Source: JAFGBI01 sp964454025 | GTDB lineage: Bacteria > Myxococcota_A > Polyangia > Polyangiales > Polyangiaceae | DNA: 64,000 nt | Assembly: GCA_964454025.1 (NCBI GenBank) | Contig: CAYVRP010000009.1 | Location: 1-64,000 of the forward strand | Direction of reading: 5' to 3' | Shown here: in pieces, positions 38,898-47,380 of the stretch | Layout of the letters: every line of letters begins with the position of its first letter | How positions within the stretch are numbered: position 1 is the first letter of the stretch | Translations under genes and position numbers: made by a program | The notes under the pieces: model-generated | Seen by the model: the letters and a program-made list of their open reading frames with translations, nothing else | What the model was told of the DNA's origin: nothing | Databases searched by the model: none

Positions 38898-39569
38898 TCA
38901 CTCCTGCGGCGCGCCGACGAGCCGCGAGCAGGCCGGCGTCGGCGCGACCTGGCAGAGGTCGCGGGTCAGGCCCCGGTACGCGGCGGCCGTCTTCGGGCTG
39001 GTCGGGACGCCCCGGCCGAGGGCGTACAGGACGCTGAGCGCGTGGCAGGCCTCGGGGTCGCGGCGCCGGCACCCCTGCTCGAACAGGCGCGCGCCCGCGC
39101 TGCGGTTCAGCCGCGCCAGGCGCGCGTCGGGGGGGACGCCGCGGCCCGCCTCGTAGGCGCTGCCCGCGCGCATGCACTCGACGGCGTCGCCCCGGGCGCA
39201 GCGCTGGCTCGCCGCCTCCACCTCCTCGGGCGTCTCGGGGACCAGACCGTCGAGCCATTCTGGCAGGTGCCCCTCGACCTCGCGCGCCGGCGCGCTCGGC
39301 GCGGCCGGCGCCGTCGCGATGGACGCGCTCGGCGACGGCGCGGGCGCCGCCGGTGGGTCCCCGCGGCCGTCCCGCTTCGCGCCGGGCGCGGAGGGATCCG
39401 CGGGCAGGTGCGCGGACCTCGCGCTGGTCTGGCCCCCGGCGCCCGGCGCGCGGGTGGCCAGGGGGACGACGAGCTTCGCCGCCAGCGCCCCCAGCAGGGC
39501 GCCGCCCAGGATCGCGGCGATGATGGCGACGGAGGGGCGGGGCACGTCGGACCGGGCCGCATGGTACAC
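38898..39569 (-). CDS. Membrane-anchored Sel1-like repeat protein
   Basis: 223 residues. An N-terminal TM helix (VAIIAAILGGALLGALAAKL) is followed by a Pro/Ala/Ser-rich linker to about residue 100, then Sel1/Hcp-like helical repeats. These are marked by paired Cys: CARGDAVECMRAGSAYEAGR and CRRRDPEACHALSVLYALGR. Each pair could form a disulfide as in the Helicobacter Hcp proteins, so the domain is probably periplasmic. It is seven bases upstream of DUF58 and probably in its transcript. It is divergent from the barrel gene. Confidence 0.8.
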   Translation of the reverse strand: MYHAARSDVPRPSVAIIAAILGGALLGALAAKLVVPLATRAPGAGGQTSARSAHLPADPSAPGAKRDGRGDPPAAPAPSPSASIATAPAAPSAPAREVEGHLPEWLDGLVPETPEEVEAASQRCARGDAVECMRAGSAYEAGRGVPPDARLARLNRSAGARLFEQGCRRRDPEACHALSVLYALGRGVPTSPKTAAAYRGLTRDLCQVAPTPACSRLVGAPQE

Positions 39570-39667
39570 GCTCCGCCGGTGGGATCGAGCCGCCCGTGGC
39601 GCCGGGACGGACCTCGCGGCGTCGAAACGACTTGAGCCGCCCCGGCCGTCGTGCCTACCGACGAGGG

Positions 39668-41446
39668 ATGCGCGCGCTTCCCCTCGTCGGCGCCCCGCTG
39701 GCGGCGTTCCTCCTGCTCACCGCGAGCGTGGGGCGCGCGGAGCGCGAGCTCTCCGCCTACGAGAAGAGCGTCCTCGCCGAGGTCGAGGCCCGGGCGGGGG
39801 CCGTGCGCGACCCGGCGCCGGACGGCAAGTGGGTCGAGTCGATCGAGGTGCCCCGCCTCGAGGTGTTCGACCGCCGGGATCCGGTCCCGGATCTGCTCAA
39901 CTGGCTGCACGCGACGACGCGCGAGCGCCTGGTCGCGCGCGAGGTCCTCCTCGACGTGGGGACGCCCTACCGCGCCGCGCTCGCCGCGGAGACGGAGCGA
40001 AACCTGCGCGAGATCTACCAGCTCTCGCTGGTCCTGGTGGTGCCGCTGCGCGGCTCGGCGCCCGACCGCGTTCGGATCGCGGTGGTGACCAAGGACGTCT
40101 GGAGCCTGCGCGCCGCCTGGGATCCGGAGATCACGCGCGAGGGCTTCCTCTCCAGCCACCTCGCCGTCGACGAGATCAACCTCGCGGGCCGCCTCAAGAC
40201 CGCGTCCCTGCGCGGGGGCTTCGACCCGGGCAGCTACTGGTACGGCCTGCGCTACCTCGATCCGCGCGTCGCCGGCAGCCGGCAGTTCGCCCTGGCCGGG
40301 GCCCAGCTGATCTTCGATCGCGACACGGGTGAGCCCGAGGGCTCTTTTGGCAACCTCTGGTACGGACAGGACCTGTACTCCCTGCAGACGCGCTGGGCCT
40401 ACGACGCGTTCGTCGGCTGGCGCCGCGACGTCGAGGAGGCCTACGTCGGCGGCTCGCCGCGCACCTTCGACGCTGACGTCACCGCCGCGGACGACGCGCT
40501 GCCCCTCGAGTGGGAGCGCGGCGTCTACTTCGCACGGTACGCCGTCTGGCGGTCGTTCGGCCGGCGGCAGAAGCTCGACCTCGGGGCCGGCATGGAAGCG
40601 CTCCGGGGGGAGTACGCGCTCCGGGCGGGCGCGGCCGGCGATCCGACCGCGCTCGAGGAGCGCCGGCGCCGCGAGCTCCCCCCGAGTCACCAGCGCCTGG
40701 GCCCGGTGCTGGGGATCCACGCCTACTCCACCCGCTACCTTCGCACGCTCGACGTGGACACGCTCGCCTTGCAGGAAGACGTCGCGCTCGGGCACGATTT
40801 GTCGCTGCGGTTCTTCCCCGCCAGCGCCGCGCTCGGCTCGACGCGGACGATGCTGGGCCTGGAGGGGGCCGCGGGCTACACGGCGCGGCGGGGGGACGGC
40901 TTCGCGCGCGCGCGGGCGGCCGCCGTGGTGGAGCTCGCCGGCGAGCGGGAAACCGACGCGGTCGTCGAGGCCGGCCTGCACGTGGTGTCCCCGCGGATCG
41001 GGTGGGGGCGGGTCGTCTACGACGCCGCCGTCGCCGATCGCCCGCGCGACTACCACCACGAGCGGTTCGAGCTCGGCGGCGAGAACCGCCTCCGCGGCTA
41101 CCCGATCGCGCGGCTGCGCGGCCCGCCCCTGGCCGCGAGCACGCTGGAGCTGCGGACGACGTCGGTGGGCTTCTGGGGGATCGAGCTCGGCGGCGCCGCT
41201 TTCTGCGACCTCGGGGACGCGCCCGCGCGCCTGGCCGAGCTGTCGCCGCGCGCGAGCGTGGGCGGCGGCGCGCGGGTGCTGCTGCCGATGTTCGACCGCT
41301 CCGTGTTCCGGCTCGACGTGGGGTTCCCGCTCGACCGGGGGCCGGGCGACGTCGATCCGCCCTGGGGGCTGTTCATGGGCTTCTACCAGGCGGTGCCGAC
41401 CCCGCGCGTGTACCGGAGCCGGGTCCCCGCGGCCGTGACGCCCTGA
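39668..41446 (+). CDS. Outer-membrane beta-barrel protein, D15/BamA-like
   Basis: 592 residues. The signal peptide MRALPLVGAPLAAFLLLTAS ends near GRA. An N-terminal periplasmic part of about 120 residues resembles a POTRA domain (VLLDVGTPYRAALAAETERN, then LVLVVPL). The rest is an alternating amphipathic barrel with the D15-type signature FELGGENRLRGYPIARLRG near residue 475. It is much shorter than BamA, which has five POTRA domains, so it is not the essential BamA. It may instead be a TamA-, FhaC- or patatin-associated-like barrel, or a secretion pore. The ATG at 39668 has GAGGG directly upstream; an earlier in-frame start at 39596 adds low-information sequence. It ends six bases before a convergent gene. 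Confidence 0.8.
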   Translation: MRALPLVGAPLAAFLLLTASVGRAERELSAYEKSVLAEVEARAGAVRDPAPDGKWVESIEVPRLEVFDRRDPVPDLLNWLHATTRERLVAREVLLDVGTPYRAALAAETERNLREIYQLSLVLVVPLRGSAPDRVRIAVVTKDVWSLRAAWDPEITREGFLSSHLAVDEINLAGRLKTASLRGGFDPGSYWYGLRYLDPRVAGSRQFALAGAQLIFDRDTGEPEGSFGNLWYGQDLYSLQTRWAYDAFVGWRRDVEEAYVGGSPRTFDADVTAADDALPLEWERGVYFARYAVWRSFGRRQKLDLGAGMEALRGEYALRAGAAGDPTALEERRRRELPPSHQRLGPVLGIHAYSTRYLRTLDVDTLALQEDVALGHDLSLRFFPASAALGSTRTMLGLEGAAGYTARRGDGFARARAAAVVELAGERETDAVVEAGLHVVSPRIGWGRVVYDAAVADRPRDYHHERFELGGENRLRGYPIARLRGPPLAASTLELRTTSVGFWGIELGGAAFCDLGDAPARLAELSPRASVGGGARVLLPMFDRSVFRLDVGFPLDRGPGDVDPPWGLFMGFYQAVPTPRVYRSRVPAAVTP

Positions 41447-41452
41447 ACGGGC

Positions 41453-42670
41453 TCAGAAGGCGTGCACGAACAGGCCGCTGCGGAGCTTGGGCTCGAACCA
41501 GGTGCTCTTCGGGGGCATCAGCAGGCCGGCGTCGCTCACCGCCATCAGCTGCTCGATGCTGGTGGGGTGGAGGTGCAGCGCGAGCGTGAAGCCGCCCTCG
41601 TCCACACGCCGCTCGAGCTCGCGTGCTCCGCGGATGCCCCCCACGAAGTCCACGTGCCGGTCCCGCCGCGGATCGGTGACCCCGAAGATCGGGCCGAGGA
41701 GCTGGTCCTGGCAGATGGACGCGTCGAGGCTCGCGACCGGATCGGCGGCGGGGTAGGTCCCCGGCCGCACCCGGAGCTCGAACCAGCGGCCGTGTCCGAG
41801 GTAGGCGCCGAACGCGCGCGGCCCGGACGGGGCGGCGGAGCGCGCCGGGGTCACGTCGAAGCGCTCGCCGAGCGCGGCGAGCAGCGCCTCGGGCGTTCGG
41901 CCGTCGAGATCGCGCACCACGCGGTTGTAGGGCAGGATCTGCATCTGGTCGTGGGGGAAGATCACCGCCAGGAAGCGGTCGTGCTCCCCGGGCTGGCCGC
42001 GGCGGCGGGCGTGGACGCGGGACGCCGCCGCGCTCCGGTGGTGCCCGTCCGCGACGTACAGCGGGCTCACGGCGGCGAACTCGGCGACCAGCGCGGCGGT
42101 GGCGGGGGCGGACGCCACCCAGAGCGTGTGGCCGATGCCGTCGTCCGTCACCAGATCGACGGCGGGGGCCGCCGCCTGGATCTCGGCCACGAGGGCGTCG
42201 ATGCGCGGCTGCGCCCGGTAGGTCAAGAACACGGGCTCGTCGTGGGCGCCGAGCTCGTCGATGTGCCGCGTGCGATCGTCCTCCTTGTCCTGGCGGGTCT
42301 TCTCGTGCTTCTTGATCGCGTCGGCGTCGTACTCGGCCACCGCGGCGCAGGCGACGATGCCGCTCTGGCGGTGCGAGCCCATCACCTGGGAGTAGACGTA
42401 GAGGCGTGGCTCCGGATCCCGGATCAGCCAGCCCTCGGCGATCGCGCGGCGGAGGTTCTCGGTGCCGCGGGCGTAGACCGCGGCCTCGTGCTCGTCCGTG
42501 CCCTCGGGCAGATCGATCTCGGGCCGCGACACGTGCAGAAAGCTCCGGGGCTTGCCGGCCGCGAGGGCTCGGGCCTCGCGCGAATCGATGACGTCGTAGG
42601 GGGGCGCCGCGACCTCGGCGGCGAGCTCGGGCGGGGGGCGGAGGGCGGTGAAGGGGTGCAGGGTCGCCAT
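41453..42670 (-). CDS. DUF1015 family protein
   Basis: 405 residues matching the DUF1015 family of soluble proteins, whose function is not established. Visible family signatures are PPYDVIDSREARALA, EKTRQDKEDDRTRHI, LYVADGHHRSAAASR and LPYNRVVRD, with an ending around MPPKSTWFEPKLRSG. The conserved HEKT and DGHHR segments look like a binding site, perhaps for phosphate or metal. Members often sit beside serine-biosynthesis genes; no such neighbour is present here. It lies downstream of moxR on the same strand with a 115-base gap. Confidence 0.9.
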   Translation of the reverse strand: MATLHPFTALRPPPELAAEVAAPPYDVIDSREARALAAGKPRSFLHVSRPEIDLPEGTDEHEAAVYARGTENLRRAIAEGWLIRDPEPRLYVYSQVMGSHRQSGIVACAAVAEYDADAIKKHEKTRQDKEDDRTRHIDELGAHDEPVFLTYRAQPRIDALVAEIQAAAPAVDLVTDDGIGHTLWVASAPATAALVAEFAAVSPLYVADGHHRSAAASRVHARRRGQPGEHDRFLAVIFPHDQMQILPYNRVVRDLDGRTPEALLAALGERFDVTPARSAAPSGPRAFGAYLGHGRWFELRVRPGTYPAADPVASLDASICQDQLLGPIFGVTDPRRDRHVDFVGGIRGARELERRVDEGGFTLALHLHPTSIEQLMAVSDAGLLMPPKSTWFEPKLRSGLFVHAF

Positions 42671-42785
42671 GGTGCTTCCGGGTGAGGTGGGGATCGCGCA
42701 AGGACCGGCGATCCGGGGGACGAGGGGGGCGACCGTCCGCACGGAGGAGCACGGTGCCCCTCGCCGGACGGCGAGGCCCGGTCGC

Positions 42786-43757
42786 TCAGACCGGGCGCAC
42801 GGCGCGCCGGTATCCCACCTTCTGCAGGGCCTCGTCCACCACCGACTGCCGCGCCCGGGCGTCCCCCTCGTGCTCGGGGAGCAGGACGAGCCGGTGCGCC
42901 AGCACCGGCCCGGCCACGACCCGGACGTCATCGGGGGTCACGAACGGCCGTCCGGCGAGGGTGGCCTGGGCCTTCGCGGCGCGCAGGAGCGCGAGCGCGG
43001 CCCGGGGGGAGGCGCCGAGCACGACCCGCGGGTGGGTGCGGGTGAACGCCGTCAGGTGGACGACGTAGTCGAAGAGATCGTCCTCGACGTGGATGCGAGC
43101 CGCCACGGACTGGAGGTACAGGGTGTCCTGGGGGGTGAGGACCGGTCGCGGCTCGGGGGCGGCGACGGCGTGGGTCCGGAGCATCGCGACCTCCTCGCGC
43201 GCGTTCGGGTACCCCATCAGGACGCGGACCAGGAAGCGGTCGATCTGCGCCTCCGGGAGCGGGTAGGTCCCCTCCAGGTCGATGGGGTTCTGGGTGGCGA
43301 GGACGAAGAACGGGTCCGGCAGCTCGAAGCGGTCACCCTCGATGGTGACCTGACGCTCCTGCATCGCCTCGAGCAGCGCGGACTGGGTCTTGGCGGGTGC
43401 GCGGTTGATCTCGTCGGCGAGCACGACGTTGGCGAAGACCGGACCGGCGCGCAGGGAGAAGGAGCCATCGCGCGGGCTCAGGACGTAGGTCCCGGTGATG
43501 TCCGCGGGGAGCAGGTCGGGCGTGAACTGGATCCGGCGGACCGCGCAGCCGAGCGTGGTGGCGAAGGCCTTCACGAGCGTGGTCTTGGCGATGCCCGGGA
43601 CGCCCTCGAGCAGGACGTGGCCACGCGCCAGGAGCGCCACCAGCATCAGGTCGATGGCGGCGGTGTCTCCGATGTAGACGACGCTGACGTTGCGCCGGAC
43701 CTCCGCCAGCCGCTCGCGCGCCGCCTCCAGCTCGTTGATGTTGAGGGCCTGCGTCAA
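42786..43757 (-). CDS. MoxR family AAA+ ATPase
   Basis: 323 residues. AAA+ core: Walker A GVPGIAKT (52-59), Walker B with LADEINRAPAKTQSALLEAM (113-132), sensor-1 FFVLATQNPIDLEGTYPLPE and a C-terminal lid ending ALQKVGYRRAVRPV. MoxR ATPases act as chaperones that remodel or insert cofactors into membrane-linked partners of the DUF58/vWA type. The start is a TTG at 43757 overlapping the DUF4350 stop (TTGA), so translation is coupled. The open frame continues upstream without recognisable sequence. Confidence 0.93.
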   Translation of the reverse strand: MTQALNINELEAARERLAEVRRNVSVVYIGDTAAIDLMLVALLARGHVLLEGVPGIAKTTLVKAFATTLGCAVRRIQFTPDLLPADITGTYVLSPRDGSFSLRAGPVFANVVLADEINRAPAKTQSALLEAMQERQVTIEGDRFELPDPFFVLATQNPIDLEGTYPLPEAQIDRFLVRVLMGYPNAREEVAMLRTHAVAAPEPRPVLTPQDTLYLQSVAARIHVEDDLFDYVVHLTAFTRTHPRVVLGASPRAALALLRAAKAQATLAGRPFVTPDDVRVVAGPVLAHRLVLLPEHEGDARARQSVVDEALQKVGYRRAVRPV

Positions 43758-45103
43758 GCGGTGGCCCCCCTTCGTTCGGCTACCTCGCGCAGGATCGATT
43801 CGACGTCGGAGCGCATACGGAGGACCCTGTTGACGGTGGCGCGCGTCGGGCGGGAGGCGGCGACCGCCGCTTCGAGCGCCCGAAGCTCCTCGACCAGGCT
43901 GCGGAGCGCCTCCGACGATCGCTGACCGAGCGCCTTTTGTCGATCGATCTCGCTCAGGATCTCTCCCCAACCGTGCGGTGGCGAGAGCCCGAGCAGCAGC
44001 CCCAGGCGCTCCTGCAGGGCGTTGGCGAGCTCGAGCAGCGCGAGCACCCGGGGCGGGGTCGGCGCCGCCAGGACCGCAACTCGGCCCGCGGCTCCCCCCT
44101 GGGCGACCAGGGCGGGCTCGCGCGCGAAGCGGGGGGGCTGCTGGCGGTACGGCCGGGTCGCGGCGCCCATTGCCCACCCGATCGCCCCGATGGCGGCGAA
44201 AATCGCCAGGAGCACGGCGAGCGCCCCCGGCACCCCCTCCTCATGCGCCCGCCCCAGGCGCTCCCGGAGCTTGCCGAGCTCCTCGTCGAGGTCCCGCAGC
44301 AGGGCGGTCGTGCTGCCCCGGGACCGCCGTTGCTCGAACTCGTTGGCCAGCACGAAGAGGCGCCCCCCGCGCGCGCCCCAGGCGTCGTCCTCGCCCAGGT
44401 AGTCGATCAGCCCGGCCGCGAACGCCCGGTTGCCGGGGTAGCGGAGCATCAGGTTGATCAGCACCGACGGGTCGCCCATCGCGAACAGCCTTCCGCGCTC
44501 GGCGATGATCCCGGTGACGGCCAGCGTCACCTCGGGCTCGTCGAGGGCGGGGATCACCAGCACCGGAGTGAGGTCCGGGTGTTCGAGCCCGGTCGGGTGG
44601 TTCGTGACCAGCTCCTCGACGGCGGCCACGATGGGGTGGCGTCCCTGCGCGTGTCCCGCCACCACCTGCGTGCGCGGGAACGCGAGCCCGAGAGCGGGGT
44701 CCGCGCGCAGGGCGCGCCGCGGGCTCCGGGGCGCCGGTACGCGCCGGATGCGGAAGTGCTCGAGCAGGGCGGGGGCGCGGCCGTGATCGTCGAGCACGGC
44801 GAGCCGCCCTCCGGCGCGCAAGAAGCTCGAGGCCTCGACGAAGTCCAGGTCGCCGAGGGGGTAGAGCACGATCACGCCGTCCTGGGGCGCGAGCTTGCGC
44901 CAGTCGAGGACCCGCGTCACCTGCACCCGGCCCGCTCCCAGGCGCTCCTCGGCGAGCGCCACGAATTCGCTCGTGCCTTCCCAGCCGCGGTCGTGGGCCT
45001 CGAACGCCCCGCGGGCCGGCGCAACCGCGGCGGTGACGAGGACGGCGACGGCGGCGCCCACTCGCCACGCGCCTCGCTGAACGGTCGGGGTAGCTCGCCG
45101 CAC
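43754..45103 (-). CDS. DUF4350 domain membrane protein
   Basis: 449 residues. A signal or anchor (VGAAVAVLVTAAVAPARG) precedes a periplasmic domain resembling DUF4350/GATase-like proteins. That domain includes VIVLYPLGDLDFVEASSFLR, LAVLDDHG and LFAMGDPSVLINLML. A TM helix follows at GALAVLLAIFAAIGAIGWAM, then a cytoplasmic helical tail rich in Leu, Arg and Glu. DUF4350 proteins typically accompany MoxR and DUF58 in one operon. The GTG at 45103 is the first start that gives a normal signal sequence; nothing upstream in this frame looks coding. Confidence 0.82.
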   Translation of the reverse strand: MRRATPTVQRGAWRVGAAVAVLVTAAVAPARGAFEAHDRGWEGTSEFVALAEERLGAGRVQVTRVLDWRKLAPQDGVIVLYPLGDLDFVEASSFLRAGGRLAVLDDHGRAPALLEHFRIRRVPAPRSPRRALRADPALGLAFPRTQVVAGHAQGRHPIVAAVEELVTNHPTGLEHPDLTPVLVIPALDEPEVTLAVTGIIAERGRLFAMGDPSVLINLMLRYPGNRAFAAGLIDYLGEDDAWGARGGRLFVLANEFEQRRSRGSTTALLRDLDEELGKLRERLGRAHEEGVPGALAVLLAIFAAIGAIGWAMGAATRPYRQQPPRFAREPALVAQGGAAGRVAVLAAPTPPRVLALLELANALQERLGLLLGLSPPHGWGEILSEIDRQKALGQRSSEALRSLVEELRALEAAVAASRPTRATVNRVLRMRSDVESILREVAERRGATA

Positions 45104-45411
45104 CGCGCCCAAGCTACCACGAGGCCGCGTTCGGTACCCTCGCGCGCCGCGCCGAAGGTCCGCGCGGGTCCGGAGCGCGCGCGGCCAGGGCGCTCCGCGC
45201 GGCCTGGTCCGCCTCCGGTCGCGGCGGTGCGTTCGCCGCGCCGCGGCCGCGCGGTGCATCGTTTCGGTGCTTCCGGACGTCTCACCGGGACCACACACGA
45301 CGGCGCCGCGCTGGCACAGAAAGTGCGGCGGCCAAACTTGACCCCCCGGGGGCGGTAGTTAAAGTAAGAAGCAGAGACTGGTTGCTGCTTGATCCTGTCG
45401 GGAGGTCCCGG
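45104..45411. other. Intergenic region with a relatively AT-rich end
   Basis: Divergent region between the DUF4350 gene and a small gene. The first 190 bases are GC-rich without motifs. From about 45330 the sequence becomes noticeably AT-richer than its surroundings and holds the promoter candidate listed separately. Confidence 0.6.
45338..45365 (+). promoter_or_regulatory. Candidate sigma-70 promoter for the 59-residue protein
   Basis: TTGACC at 45338-45343 (5 of 6) and TAAAGT at 45360-45365 (4 of 6) are separated by 16 bases. The stretch stands out from the GC-rich background. A start near 45372 would give a leader of about 40 bases containing the strong GGAGG site before the ATG at 45412. 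Confidence 0.55.
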
Positions 45412-45591
45412 ATGTTGCCGCCATTCATCATCGAGCAGATCCGGAGGCGCGAGGAGGAAGCGCGGCGCAAGCGCGAGGAGCGTGACCAGCCGCGCCTCGA
45501 GCTCCCCGAGGACATCTACCGGCCTGCCCCGGAGGCCCCCGAGGCGCCGGGGTCGGTCGAGCGCGGCGTGGTCATCCTCGACCTCGGCTGA
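45412..45591 (+). CDS. Small acidic/basic protein, 59 residues, function unknown
   Basis: Begins MLPPFIIEQIRRREEEARRK, a hydrophobic start followed by a highly charged helix. A Pro-rich middle (RLELPEDIYRPAPEAP) and a short hydrophobic end (RGVVILDLG) complete it. GGAGG lies six bases before the ATG, the best ribosome binding site in the window, and a good promoter candidate precedes it, so expression is likely. I recall similar small proteins with the PPFIIEQIRRREEE start in deltaproteobacteria and some other phyla, with no known function. A longer frame from 45382 lacks such a site. Confidence 0.82.
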   Translation: MLPPFIIEQIRRREEEARRKREERDQPRLELPEDIYRPAPEAPEAPGSVERGVVILDLG

Positions 45592-45742
45592 GGCCCTCGG
45601 CACCGTATTCCCGCTGCGGCCCGCGAGCCGTGGGCCGCGGCCGGCGCGGCGCAAGAGGCGGCTCCGGCCTCGACTGGGGCGCGGGGCAGGCCGCGAGGGG
45701 GCGGATGCACGACCTCCGGGCGTGATGTAGGCTGCGCCGCCG

Positions 45743-47380
45743 ATGACCCTTCCCTGTCGAGCGGGCGCCTGCGCGCTCCTGCTGACGGCGACCGCCTGTT
45801 TCCCGCCGGGAGAGGGGCGCGATCCGCCGCTCGATCGCGTCTACTTTCCGGTCGGGCTCGCGCTCGACGACGCTCGGACACGGCTGTTCGTCGTGAGCAG
45901 CGACTTCGATCTCCAGTACAACGGCGGCGCCGTGCACGCCTTCGATCTCGCGCAGCTGCGGGCTCGGGTGCCGCTCGGGTGCGCGAGCGACGCGGACTGC
46001 CCGAGTTCGCAGCGCTGCGATGACCAGGAGACGGCGCAGAACGGGGGGATCCCGAGCTTCTGGTGCGTGGACCGCGAGGGACCCCGGGCCGGGGTGCCTT
46101 GCGGGGCGCTCCGGGAGCGGTCGGCGGCGAACCGGTGGCTCGAGCCGGGGCGCTGCGAGTATCTCAGCGCCGTCTCACCTCAGGACGGCGGCGAGCCGCT
46201 CCAGGTCGACGCGGTAGGGATCGGGGCCTTCGCCACCGACGTGCTGTACCGCTCCGCGCCGGCCGACGCGGCGGGCGGCGACCTGGCGGGGCGGCTGTTC
46301 GTCCCCGTGCGGGGTGACGCCACGTTGCACGTCATCGACGTCCGCGCCGGGGACGGCCGCCTGTGGTGCGGTCAGGACCGGAACGAGGGCCAGTGCGCGG
46401 ACGCCTACCGCGCGGGCGACGACCCGGAGACGGAGAACACGCGGGACCTGCGGATGCCGTCCGAGCCGTATGCGATCGACGCCACCGCCGACGGCGAGGC
46501 CATCGTGGTCACCCACCAGACCGACGGGAGCGTCTCCTTGTTCGTCAACGACTGGGAGCGCCCCACCCGGCTCGAGTTCGTCGCCACCGGGCTGCCGCAG
46601 CGGGTGGTCGGGATCGCCGCCATCCCGGAGCCGGCGGTGGTCGCGGCGATGGGCTACGACTACCGGCCCGGGTTCCTGGCGACCTTCCGCGACAGCCCCG
46701 AGGTGCGGTTGCTGCGCTTCTACGACGACATCGATCCGACCTCGCCGAGCAGCGTCCGGCGCCCGTTCCTCGAACAGTCGGGGGGGGTCGTCATCACCGC
46801 CAACGCGGCCGGCTACGACTCCCGCGGCATCGCCATCGACGCCGGGCCGCGGCGAGCATGCGAGGTCGCCTGCGCGGAGGACCCCGCCTGCCTCGCCGAG
46901 TGCGCCGGGATCCCGCTCGGCGTCTACGTCTCCAACCGCAGCCCCGACAGCCTGCTCGTGGGGGCCACGCGGCCGGACGCCACCCCGACCTCCAGCGACG
47001 ACCTGCCGATCTTCTACGACAGCGTCCCGGTGCCGCTCGGCGCCGCGCGCGTCGTGGTCGGGCAGGTGGTGGACGCGGGCGGGAGGCTGGTCCCCCGGGT
47101 CTTCGTCCTCTGTTTCGACCAGCGGCGGCTCGTCATCTACGACCCGGTGGCCCGGCGCATCGAGAAGACCGTCACCACCGGGCGTGGGCCGCACGCCTTC
47201 GTCGTGGACGCCGTCGACGCGGCCGCCGCCGACGAGCCCGCCCCGCGGTCGTTCGGCTATCTCGCGCACTTCACCGACTCCTACCTCGCCGTCGTCGATC
47301 TCGATCAGCGCCACCCCCGCACCTACGGCCAGATCGTGCTGACCATCGGCAACCCCGTCCCCCCGAGGGCCAACAAGTGA
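45743..47380 (+). CDS. Predicted beta-propeller-like lipoprotein
   Basis: 545 residues. The signal MTLPCRAGACALLLTATAC ends in a lipobox at C19. The mature part repeats short strand patterns such as RLFVVSSDFDLQYNGGAVHA, RLFVPVRGDATLHVIDVRA and AFVVDAVDAAAA, similar to YVTN/propeller proteins. Several Cys occur in pairs (SDADCPSSQRCD, CEVACAEDPACLAEC), implying disulfides. No catalytic motif is visible. It probably faces the periplasm or cell surface. Its stop overlaps the start of the next lipoprotein (GTGA). Confidence 0.8.
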   Translation: MTLPCRAGACALLLTATACFPPGEGRDPPLDRVYFPVGLALDDARTRLFVVSSDFDLQYNGGAVHAFDLAQLRARVPLGCASDADCPSSQRCDDQETAQNGGIPSFWCVDREGPRAGVPCGALRERSAANRWLEPGRCEYLSAVSPQDGGEPLQVDAVGIGAFATDVLYRSAPADAAGGDLAGRLFVPVRGDATLHVIDVRAGDGRLWCGQDRNEGQCADAYRAGDDPETENTRDLRMPSEPYAIDATADGEAIVVTHQTDGSVSLFVNDWERPTRLEFVATGLPQRVVGIAAIPEPAVVAAMGYDYRPGFLATFRDSPEVRLLRFYDDIDPTSPSSVRRPFLEQSGGVVITANAAGYDSRGIAIDAGPRRACEVACAEDPACLAECAGIPLGVYVSNRSPDSLLVGATRPDATPTSSDDLPIFYDSVPVPLGAARVVVGQVVDAGGRLVPRVFVLCFDQRRLVIYDPVARRIEKTVTTGRGPHAFVVDAVDAAAADEPAPRSFGYLAHFTDSYLAVVDLDQRHPRTYGQIVLTIGNPVPPRANK

